Below, piece by piece: positions 1 to 4,095 of a stretch of 6,791 nt of DNA; within the stretch, counting starts at the first letter, position 1; every line of letters begins with the position of its first letter. The stretch spans positions 1-6,791 of the forward strand of contig PCWC01000028.1 in NCBI GenBank assembly GCA_002787175.1, given 5' to 3'. This DNA is from Parcubacteria group bacterium CG11_big_fil_rev_8_21_14_0_20_39_22. Lineage in GTDB: Bacteria; Patescibacteriota; Minisyncoccia; Phycocordibacterales; GCA-002787175. The translations under genes and the position numbers were made by a program. The notes under the pieces are model-generated. The model ran no database searches. It had not been told where the DNA came from and saw only the letters and a list, made by a program, of their open reading frames with translations.

Positions 1-31
1 CAGACCCCTTTCTGCGGGCGGGAAATTCAGT

Positions 32-83
32 CTCGGTTTTGCCAAATCCAAATCCCCAGAAAAATAGTTTTGGCAAAACCGAG
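32..83. repeat. 15-bp inverted repeat (hairpin)
   Basis: Positions 32-46 (CTCGGTTTTGCCAAA) are exactly complementary to 69-83, with a 22-nt loop. There is no T-run after either arm, so it is not an obvious terminator. It is the outermost of several hairpins filling the first 300 bases. No protein gene is supported here: the one reading frame across it (39-413) simply follows the palindromes and resembles no family I recognise. Confidence 0.75.
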
Positions 84-96
84 TCCGCATTGAAGT

Positions 97-243
97 CCCA
101 CGCACTGCCCGAATACTTGGAGGGCAGAACCCCGAAAGAAAAACACCCTTTCCTTTTTCAAAAGAAATTTCATCCCCGCCAAATCAGAAATGCAAGGAGT
201 GTTTTTTCTTTCGGGGTTGCTGGCGTACTCGCCAGTGCGTGGG
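97..243. repeat. nested imperfect palindrome, about 147 bp
   Basis: The outer arms CCCACGCACTG (97-107) and CAGTGCGTGGG (233-243) pair perfectly. Inside, 128-146 pairs with 199-218 over 19 bp with one bulged T, and continues 4 bp further (147-150 with 194-197). Two small hairpins sit between the outer and inner stems: TGCCC (106-110) with GGGCA (122-126), and TGGCG (221-225) with CGCCA (230-234). The arrangement is a multi-branched fold, either a structured RNA or a MITE-like palindromic repeat. No transposase or RNA family was recognised. Confidence 0.6.
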
Positions 244-248
244 GCTTT

Positions 249-297
249 CGTGGAGCGTACGCTTTAGTTTCGCTTCACCACGCACGCAGAGCGTGCG
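249..297. repeat. two adjacent hairpins
   Basis: CGTGG (249-253) pairs with CCACG (278-282), and the loop contains the 10-bp palindrome AGCGTACGCT (254-263). Next to it, CGCACGC (281-287) pairs with GCGTGCG (291-297) around a three-base loop; the two hairpins overlap by two bases and so may be alternatives. They continue the palindrome-rich stretch that begins at base 32. Confidence 0.6.
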
Positions 298-309
298 ACA
301 TCATTTGTT

Positions 310-337
310 TTGGAAGTAGGTGCGAGTTTGGTACAAT
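310..337 (+). promoter_or_regulatory. possible promoter for a small RNA
   Basis: A good -10 box, TACAAT (332-337), lies 16 nt after TTGGAA (310-315), a 4-of-6 match to the -35 consensus. Transcription would begin near 343-345 and run into the terminator at 463-492 without crossing a credible protein gene. The assignment rests only on box similarity. Confidence 0.35.
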
Positions 338-342
338 AGAGA

Positions 343-492
343 CACAAACGAGCAAAGCGAGTATTGTTGACGGGGAAGAAAAGCAAACAATTTTGCTTTT
401 CGTGAGGACTTGAATTATTGCTTAGGTAAACCACAATCCTTGTGGGGAGATATTTATTCAACAAAAAACACCGTCTGCACGCGGTGTTTTTT
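343..492 (+). ncRNA. candidate small structured RNA, about 150 nt
   Basis: This stretch has the make-up of a stand-alone RNA gene. There is a plausible promoter just upstream and a strong terminator at its end. Between them are a perfect 10-bp stem with loop CAAT (378-387 with 392-401) and a second domain closed by TTGAAT (410-415) pairing with ATTCAA (456-461), which holds a small hairpin CCACAA-TCC-TTGTGG (431-445). I looked for tmRNA, RNase P, SRP RNA and 6S hallmarks and found none. It could equally be decayed repeat DNA that happens to precede a shared terminator. Confidence 0.3.
463..492. terminator. bidirectional intrinsic terminator
   Basis: An 11-bp perfect stem (AAAAAACACCG at 463-473 with CGGTGTTTTTT at 482-492) encloses an 8-nt loop. 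Six T residues end the stem on either strand. On the minus strand it lies 22 bases after the stop codon of the peptidoglycan-binding protein gene (515-1240). On the plus strand it would end any transcript coming from the 1-450 region. Confidence 0.85.
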
Positions 493-514
493 GTCTGACC
501 TTACGAATTAATTA

Positions 515-1240
515 TTAGTTGATTCGAAAAGAGTCGGGGGTAGTCCAACTTACATTCTTTGATGAATCAAATACTGCGACTAAATAGTAGTATGTTGTAT
601 CTGATGCAAGATTGTTTATGTTTACTGTATGAGTAACACGAGCTAATCCATCGTGTTGAGCCAATGTACCGCTCACTACCGGTTCTCCTGAGGATCTTCC
701 TGTTGCGTCAAATGTGTTACTTATTCTGATTGGAGATGTGCTGTAGTAGACTTTTCCCATAGACGCTTCGCTTGCCGTCCAGGTGATGGATGCTCCATTG
801 TTGTCGGTATTCACATTCACACTTTTGATTGTAGGAGCGTAAACATCTCCACTATTGGTATTAGTATTCCCGCCACCTGCAAGCTTTGCGTTAATGGAAG
901 CTTGTGTCATTGGTCCGACACGGCCATATCCAGTTGTTGCCGGCGTGCCTTGAGAAACAATCCCTTGTGATGTTTGGAATCTTTCTACTGCTGCTTTGGT
1001 GAGCTGACCGTAGTATCCGGTAACCAAACCCTCGGGATAGATGTTCGCATTTGTTGCAAGGTATGTCTGAAGTTCAGTAACTTCCGAGCCGCGATCACCA
1101 ATGTCCAATTGGGTAGAAATTTCTGCATATGCATTTCTAATTCCGAAGAATGATAGGGCAAGTATCGCCACTATTAACACACTAAAGATAATAATTCCTA
1201 TGAGTGACTTATTTTTTTGTAGGTCTGTTTTTGTGTTCAT
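515..1240 (-). CDS. secreted/anchored peptidoglycan-binding and fibronectin-like domain protein
   Basis: The predicted protein has 241 residues. Residues 1-12 are charged, 13-34 form one hydrophobic helix, and AYA before E40 looks like a signal peptidase I site, so the protein is either exported or held by an N-terminal anchor. Residues about 45-118 match the peptidoglycan-binding domain 1 fold (LDIGDRGSEVTELQTYL, then GYYGQLTKAAVERFQ and a VGPMT turn). A Gly/Asn/Thr linker (119-132) leads to a fibronectin type III or phosphatase-N-like beta domain (about 133-241) with VYYSTSP and the typical NLASDTTYYYLV strand. No catalytic domain is present, so a structural or adhesive cell-envelope role is inferred. 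No Shine-Dalgarno sequence precedes the ATG; upstream is an A-rich run. The gene stands alone and is followed by a strong terminator. Confidence 0.88.
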   Translation of the reverse strand: MNTKTDLQKNKSLIGIIIFSVLIVAILALSFFGIRNAYAEISTQLDIGDRGSEVTELQTYLATNANIYPEGLVTGYYGQLTKAAVERFQTSQGIVSQGTPATTGYGRVGPMTQASINAKLAGGGNTNTNSGDVYAPTIKSVNVNTDNNGASITWTASEASMGKVYYSTSPIRISNTFDATGRSSGEPVVSGTLAQHDGLARVTHTVNINNLASDTTYYYLVAVFDSSKNVSWTTPDSFRIN

Positions 1241-1369
1241 ATATTTTTTTAAACTAACTGTTTTAACAGGTCTTAGAGATTATTTAGGTGCTTACACAAT
1301 CGACCTTTTATGTATAATCTCTACATATAATGACGATTTTTGAACCTATGCTATTACAGTGTTTTACTG

Positions 1370-1966
1370 CTATGATCGAGGTTTCTCTTTAAGTTCGCTT
1401 AACTCTTTTTCTAACTTCTGTATATAAACTTCCACTTTCTCTAAGCGTTCTCCAGTTTTAGTTTCGAACTGCTTTGTGTGGTTGGCAAGCATTTCGGCAA
1501 CGTCCATCAGTTCTGTAACATCTTCCATAGCAAGGAGTATTATTGGGGGGAAATCGGTATCTTCTTTAACATGGATCTGGCGTGCGTTTAAAATCATTAC
1601 TTTGTGTCCGATGGAAGGGAATTCGTGAGTAACTTCGAATCCTTTGAAAAAAGTATTTTTAGGTAAGATATCTTCAAGCAATTTTCTCAGAGCGGGAATA
1701 TCCCACTGACCATTTCCAAGTTCGTAGACAATTTTTTGCTCAGTGTTTTTTGCTTCAACTTGAAACACTCTATAAAATGACTCGTTGGCCGCCATAACTC
1801 TAAAATCTTTATCTAAGATCAAAACCGGCTCCCGTACAACATCTACAACAGTCTTGATATATGTCCAACTCTTCTCCCAAAAATGATCAACGAAGTCGGA
1901 TCCAATCGCTGAGCGTATCTGCTTCTTGTGCACTTGTTTTTTTGTAGTTTTTTCAATTTTTTTCAT
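1370..1966 (-). CDS. solo PAS-domain sensor protein with C-terminal coiled coil
   Basis: The predicted protein has 198 residues. After a lysine-rich start (1-20) comes one PAS domain (about 36-152). Its sequence, with the segments ANESFYRVFQV, YELGNGQWDIPALRKLLEDILP, FEVTHEFPSIG, ILNAR and AMEDVTE, is that of the PAS type usually found inside CheB/CheR-fusion and hybrid histidine kinases. PAS domains bind small ligands or mediate dimerisation. Residues 153-194 are charged, heptad-like and probably a coiled coil. No kinase, cyclase or output domain follows, and no membrane segment is visible, so the protein probably acts by protein-protein contact in the cytoplasm. Close resemblance to domains of larger signalling proteins suggests acquisition by transfer. 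It is divergent from the sigma-factor operon, across about 237 bases; partnership with it is inference. Confidence 0.85.
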   Translation of the reverse strand: MKKIEKTTKKQVHKKQIRSAIGSDFVDHFWEKSWTYIKTVVDVVREPVLILDKDFRVMAANESFYRVFQVEAKNTEQKIVYELGNGQWDIPALRKLLEDILPKNTFFKGFEVTHEFPSIGHKVMILNARQIHVKEDTDFPPIILLAMEDVTELMDVAEMLANHTKQFETKTGERLEKVEVYIQKLEKELSELKEKPRS

Positions 1967-2143
1967 ATTAGCAAATGACGTTAAAGAAGTCGTATTGTTA
2001 CAATATCTCGCTATAAGACCTGTGAGGTGATATGCTTAAATTTCAGATACTTTCTATTGTATTGGGTATTGGTGTAATGACTGTGTAATAAGGAAAGTTT
2101 GAGTAAGATCCTAATATCCCTCTAAATGGGTACCTCACAAGTA

Positions 2144-2172
2144 TTGTCGAGATTCTGTAATAGTTGTGTAAT
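2144..2172 (+). promoter_or_regulatory. probable promoter of the sigma factor operon
   Basis: TTGTCG (2144-2149) and TGTAAT (2167-2172) are separated by 17 nt; they match the -35 and -10 consensus at 4 and 5 of 6 positions. The start of transcription would fall near 2179, giving a leader of about 25 nt before the ATG at 2204. That places the earlier in-frame ATG at 2126 outside the transcript and supports the shorter protein. Confidence 0.45.
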
Positions 2173-2203
2173 AGAATGGCATTGTACTCGGCTTAACCTA
2201 TAT

Positions 2204-2719
2204 ATGATGACCCCGAAGCAAAAAACAGACAGAGATGTAATATTGACCGTAGCACACCGCAATTATGAGAGGGGAATGAATTCCTACGCTTCCTTTAAGG
2301 TAAGTAATAATGCTACTGGCCAGGATTTGGTCCAAGGGACATTTATTAAGACTTGGGCGTATCTCGTCAAAGGTGGGAAAATCAATTTGATGAAGCCGTT
2401 CTTATACAGCGTCTTGAATCACCTGATTATTGATGAATACTGCAAGCGTAAAACATCATCACTCGATGTCCTTCTTGAAAAAGGATTTGAACCAAGTTTC
2501 GACAATTCTGAAAGAGCTTCTAATATATTTGACAGCAAAGCGGCATTAGCTCTAATTAAGCATCTTCCGAGAAAGTATGAGAAGGTGATGCTAATGAGAT
2601 ACGTACAAGATCTCTCACTTAAAGAAATAGCCCTTATTACCGGGCAATCAAAAAATTCTGTTGCTGTGCAATTGCATAGAGGTCTTGCAAAACTTAAAAC
2701 ATTATACAATAACCAATAA
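2204..2719 (+). CDS. ECF-type (sigma-70 family) RNA polymerase sigma factor
   Basis: The product (171 residues from the ATG at 2204; a second ATG follows at once) directs RNA polymerase to specific promoters. Sigma region 2 is seen in residues about 18-83: ATGQDLVQGTFIKTWAYL corresponds to the usual AEDLVQETF core, and FLYSVLNHLIIDEYCKRK to the end of region 2. Region 4 occupies about 112-168, with LPRKYEKVMLMRYVQDLSLKEIA and a helix-turn-helix ending SVAVQLHRGLAKLK. Regions 1 and 3 are absent, as in the ECF class. An upstream in-frame ATG (2126) would add 26 residues unlike any sigma factor and lies before the predicted promoter. No anti-sigma factor is adjacent unless the tiny membrane protein downstream or the divergent PAS protein plays that part. 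The lmo0937-type gene follows after 6 nt, so the two form an operon. Confidence 0.9.
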   Translation: MMTPKQKTDRDVILTVAHRNYERGMNSYASFKVSNNATGQDLVQGTFIKTWAYLVKGGKINLMKPFLYSVLNHLIIDEYCKRKTSSLDVLLEKGFEPSFDNSERASNIFDSKAALALIKHLPRKYEKVMLMRYVQDLSLKEIALITGQSKNSVAVQLHRGLAKLKTLYNNQ

Positions 2720-2725
2720 ACAAAT

Positions 2726-2857
2726 ATGCTTTGGACAATAATTATAATTCTTTTCGTTCTCTGGCTTCTTGGTTTTAGTTTTGGGGTAGGAGGCAATCTT
2801 ATCCACACACTGCTTGTTATCGCTCTCATTGTGTTTATAATCCGATTGGTTTCTTAA
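2726..2857 (+). CDS. lmo0937 family small membrane protein
   Basis: A 43-residue peptide beginning MLWTIIIILFVLWLLGFSF and ending VIALIVFIIRLVS. Two hydrophobic segments (about 3-19 and 27-42) surround a short glycine-rich turn, VGGNLIH. Length, the starting MLWTI, the WLLGF motif and the ending match the lmo0937 family of small bacterial membrane proteins (DUF5670), whose molecular function is unknown. It starts 6 nt after the sigma factor stop codon, so it is probably co-transcribed, and a strong terminator follows. Being paired with a sigma factor suggests an envelope or stress response, which is inference. No Shine-Dalgarno site is apparent. Confidence 0.85.
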   Translation: MLWTIIIILFVLWLLGFSFGVGGNLIHTLLVIALIVFIIRLVS

Positions 2858-2897
2858 CCAAAGTAAACTACCTCCCTATAACGGAATGATCTAAGAT

Positions 2898-2942
2898 AAA
2901 TTCCCCGACCGTACTAAGAAGTACCATAGGCGGGGAATTTTT
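2898..2942 (+). terminator. intrinsic terminator of the sigma factor operon
   Basis: AAATTCCCCG (2898-2907) pairs perfectly with CGGGGAATTT (2931-2940). Inside, CC/GG and GTAC/GTAC pairs continue the stem to a TAAGAA loop. Five T residues (2938-2942) complete the signal. It lies 40 bases after the lmo0937-type gene. Confidence 0.85.
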
Positions 2943-2967
2943 CGATCTCTGACGAAAGCTCTATGCG

Positions 2968-3131
2968 ACTTTGAGTTACGAAACTACCTCCTACTGCGAA
3001 ATCCCGAATCGAAGCTACGCCTTGTTCAAAATTTTTCACCAATACCTATGGCATTAAGTTCAAAATTTTGAACTACGGCTCGCTTTACGCTCGGAATTTC
3101 TCGCTACGAAGTTAGTTTCGTAACTCAAAGT
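2968..3131. mobile_element. MITE-like palindromic element, copy 1 (164 bp)
   Basis: Perfect 19-bp terminal inverted repeats bound it: ACTTTGAGTTACGAAACTA at 2968-2986 and its complement at 3113-3131. The interior is an imperfect palindrome with TTCAAAATTTTGAA near the centre, so the whole unit can fold as one long hairpin. A second, inverted copy lies at 5744-5935. No transposase is encoded, as expected for a miniature non-autonomous element. Its flanks also pair (GAAAGCTCT at 2954-2962 with AGAGCCTTC at 3134-3142, one mismatch), so it may have entered the loop of an existing hairpin. ATG occurs just outside both ends (2963-2965 and 3132-3134), with CG between the left ATG and the element. 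Confidence 0.65.
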
Positions 3132-3177
3132 ATGAGAGCCTTCTCTGTATCCGGTCAAGTTTGACGAAGTGAAATTG

Positions 3178-3262
3178 TGGGTCAGGAGGGAATCGAACCC
3201 TCATCCGCGAAGTGCGGACAACATTTTAAGTGTTGCGCGTATACCGGTTCCGCCACTGACCC
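3178..3262 (-). tRNA. tRNA-Leu (anticodon UAA)
   Basis: The acceptor arms GGGTCAG and CTGACCC, the TGGCGGAA start of the D arm, anticodon stem CAACA/TGTTG with loop CTTAAAA, a long variable arm (TCCGC ACTT CGCGGA) and a T arm GAGGG-TTCGATT-CCCTC all fit. Anticodon UAA (3226-3228) reads the leucine codon UUA. The discriminator base is A, the leucine identity base. CAA, not CCA, follows, so the CCA end must be added enzymatically. It is 85 nt, normal for a class II tRNA. Confidence 0.97.
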
Positions 3263-3274
3263 ATTTTCTGATTT

Positions 3275-3352
3275 TCAAGTATAATTTTTATTCATATTTC
3301 TTCCTCTGTGTGTAGGTTGTAAACTATGACAATTGGGGCAAAGTGTCATCAT
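3275..3352 (-). pseudogene. C-terminal remnant of an HNH endonuclease
   Basis: Only the last 24-26 codons survive: the minus strand reads MTLCPNCHSLQPTHRGRN followed by six more residues and TGA. CPNCHS, then P-T-x-R-G-R-N, is the characteristic end of HNH endonucleases, where the CxxC pair is the second half of the zinc-binding knuckle and the histidine lies in the fold. No upstream part of the gene (the first CxxC, the DHxxG catalytic motif) is visible nearby. The recognisable part begins exactly where the 53-bp direct repeat (3343-3395) ends, as if a rearrangement cut the gene there. It is too short to be functional. Confidence 0.6.
3278..3283 (-). promoter_or_regulatory. possible -10 box for tRNA-Leu
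   Basis: Reading on the minus strand, TATACT (3283-3278) is a 5-of-6 match to the -10 consensus and would start transcription near 3271, about 9 nt before the mature tRNA. No convincing -35 box lies at the right distance. The box overlaps the end of the HNH gene remnant. Confidence 0.35.
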
Positions 3353-3395
3353 CGAAAATCGTGAAAGCACGATTTTCTTGAGGCCACGGCGGGAA
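3343..3395. repeat. 53-bp direct repeat, copy A (partial tRNA-Cys 3' end plus hairpin)
   Basis: Identical to 3532-3584 except for one base (3348 versus 3537), with an offset of 189 bp. It contains the last 15 nt of tRNA-Cys (3381-3395: discriminator, acceptor 3' arm and part of the T arm), 3 spacer bases, and the hairpin GAAAATCGTG-AAAG-CACGATTTTC (3354-3377). The rest of the tRNA is missing, so this copy is not a gene. Confidence 0.9.
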
Positions 3396-3531
3396 CGCGA
3401 GTACGCTTATCGGTCGTTACACGACCAGTATGCCTTTTGGCTTCTTTGTTCGTATTCGAGAGACTCAGTACTCCAAAGAAGACTCAAAAGCCTTTCGATT
3501 CCCGACGAAAGCAAAGCAGTTTGCTTTCTCC
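3396..3531. other. 136-bp palindrome-rich insert between the direct repeats
   Basis: This DNA lies between the two 53-bp repeats and has no recognisable gene. It holds three hairpins: GGTCGT/ACGACC (3412-3417 with 3421-3426); a long interrupted stem, CTTTTG and CTTCTTTG (3434-3448) with CAAAGAAG and CAAAAG (3474-3490); and GAAAGCAAA/TTTGCTTTC (3507-3515 with 3520-3528, loop GCAG). The 10-mer GCGAGTACGC at 3397-3406 also occurs inverted at 223-232. Confidence 0.6.
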
Positions 3532-3584
3532 GTGTCCTCATCGAAAATCGTGAAAGCACGATTTTCTTGAGGCCACGGCGGGAA
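3532..3584. repeat. 53-bp direct repeat, copy B (overlaps the intact tRNA-Cys)
   Basis: This copy carries the true tRNA-Cys 3' end (3570-3584) and the hairpin just after it. Its partner at 3343-3395 differs by a single base. Confidence 0.9.
3543..3566 (-). terminator. hairpin after tRNA-Cys, probable terminator
   Basis: On the minus strand a perfect 10-bp stem (GAAAATCGTG/CACGATTTTC) with loop CTTT begins 4 nt after the tRNA discriminator base. Its 3' arm ends TTTTC, so the U-run is short and inside the stem. It may end tRNA-Cys transcripts or mark the 3' side for processing. An identical hairpin lies at 3354-3377. Confidence 0.5.
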
Positions 3585-3641
3585 TCGAACCCGCGTGTGT
3601 CGGTTTTGCAGACCGAAGCGTTACCACTTCGCCACGTGGCC
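3570..3641 (-). tRNA. tRNA-Cys (anticodon GCA)
   Basis: Acceptor arms GGCCACG/CGTGGCC, D arm with AGTGGTAAC, anticodon stem CGGT/ACCG with loop CTGCAAA, and T arm GCGGG-TTCGATT-CCCGC are complete at 72 nt. Anticodon GCA (3607-3609) reads cysteine codons. The discriminator is U, the classic cysteine identity base. CAA follows, so CCA is not encoded. Its last 15 nt plus the downstream hairpin are duplicated 189 bp away. Confidence 0.97.
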
Positions 3642-3656
3642 AAATATTCAGTTAAA

Positions 3657-3662
3657 ATACTA
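3657..3662 (-). promoter_or_regulatory. possible -10 box for tRNA-Cys
   Basis: On the minus strand GGTAGTATTTT includes TAGTAT (3662-3657), a 4-of-6 match to the -10 consensus, about 16 nt before the tRNA 5' end. The same GGTAGTATTTT string forms the proposed -10 of the DUF4446 gene (6407-6412). No good -35 is seen here. The tRNA could also be reached by read-through from rbfA. Confidence 0.3.
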
Positions 3663-3691
3663 CCATGAAACGAGACCGAAGCGTGGATCCT

Positions 3692-3709
3692 GTCCGCCTT
3701 TGGCGGGAC
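3692..3709 (-). terminator. weak hairpin downstream of rbfA
   Basis: GTCCGCC (3692-3698) and GGCGGGAC (3702-3709) form a stem with one bulge and a TTT loop, 41 bases past the rbfA stop codon. No T-run follows on the minus strand, so it is a poor intrinsic terminator; it may be only a repeat hairpin. Confidence 0.25.
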
Positions 3710-3750
3710 TTCACTACTTGGCCTTTGCCGACATATTATCAAAAAAAGGA

Positions 3751-4095
3751 CTATTTGTCGTCCTCTTCTTGTTTGTCTATCGAACTTAGTTCGTCGATTT
3801 TTTGACGATTTCTTTCCCCGTGATCGAGCATTATATCTATAAAAGGTATCGTCCGAAGCTTGGTGTGCTTTTTGAGGTGATCCCGTAGGTCTCGCCGTTT
3901 TCGTCTTAGAAAGTCCAGAGCGGCCTCCTCAGCGTGATCTGGGATTACAGTAAACAATACGAGAGCTCTCGTACCTCTGTCTTTTAGTACGATATCAGTT
4001 ACAGTAATGAGAGATGTTCGGTTAGATTCACGAGACAGAAAATTAGCTGCCTCGTGTCTTATGATTTCTTTTACTTTTTCGTCTTTTAGTGACAT
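3751..4095 (-). CDS. rbfA: 30S ribosome-binding factor A
   Basis: A 114-residue protein, normal for RbfA (about 100-130). RbfA is a cytoplasmic KH-like protein that binds immature 30S subunits, near the 5' end of 16S rRNA, and helps late maturation and cold adaptation. The start (KVKEIIRHEAANFLSRE) is the typical first helix, LITVTDIVLKDRGTRALVLFTV the central strands, and the end, LRTIPFIDIMLDHGERNRQKIDELSSI, is the RbfA signature ending in a helix of the form R.R...IDELL. The tail after it is short and acidic. The ATG begins directly after the infB stop codon (TAG at 4098-4096), with no gap, so translation is probably coupled. The infB-rbfA order is common in bacteria. Confidence 0.93.
   Translation of the reverse strand: MSLKDEKVKEIIRHEAANFLSRESNRTSLITVTDIVLKDRGTRALVLFTVIPDHAEEAALDFLRRKRRDLRDHLKKHTKLRTIPFIDIMLDHGERNRQKIDELSSIDKQEEDDK

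Noticed and set aside
39..413. A 124-residue plus-strand reading frame
   Set aside because: It runs through the nested palindromes, shows no domain or compositional sign of a protein, and resembles nothing I know.
1258..1269. Small palindrome CTGTTTTAACAG upstream of the 515-1240 gene as an operator
   Set aside because: Five base pairs per arm in AT-rich DNA is too little to support a regulatory site.
1313..1331. Two TATAAT boxes on the plus strand 13 bp apart
   Set aside because: No acceptable -35 box lies at a suitable distance, and the only product would be a transcript antisense to the end of the PAS gene.
2126..2203. Longer sigma factor start at 2126
   Set aside because: The extra 26 residues look nothing like a sigma factor N-terminus and lie ahead of and across the predicted -35/-10 boxes at 2144-2172.
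3343..3584. Direct repeats as a CRISPR array
   Set aside because: Only two copies exist, they are 53 bp and include a tRNA end, and the spacing of 136 bp is far too long.
3333..3742. Two opposite 111-residue reading frames between the tRNAs
   Set aside because: They consist of antisense or sense tRNA-Cys sequence and the repeated hairpin; the shared peptide is only the translated direct repeat.
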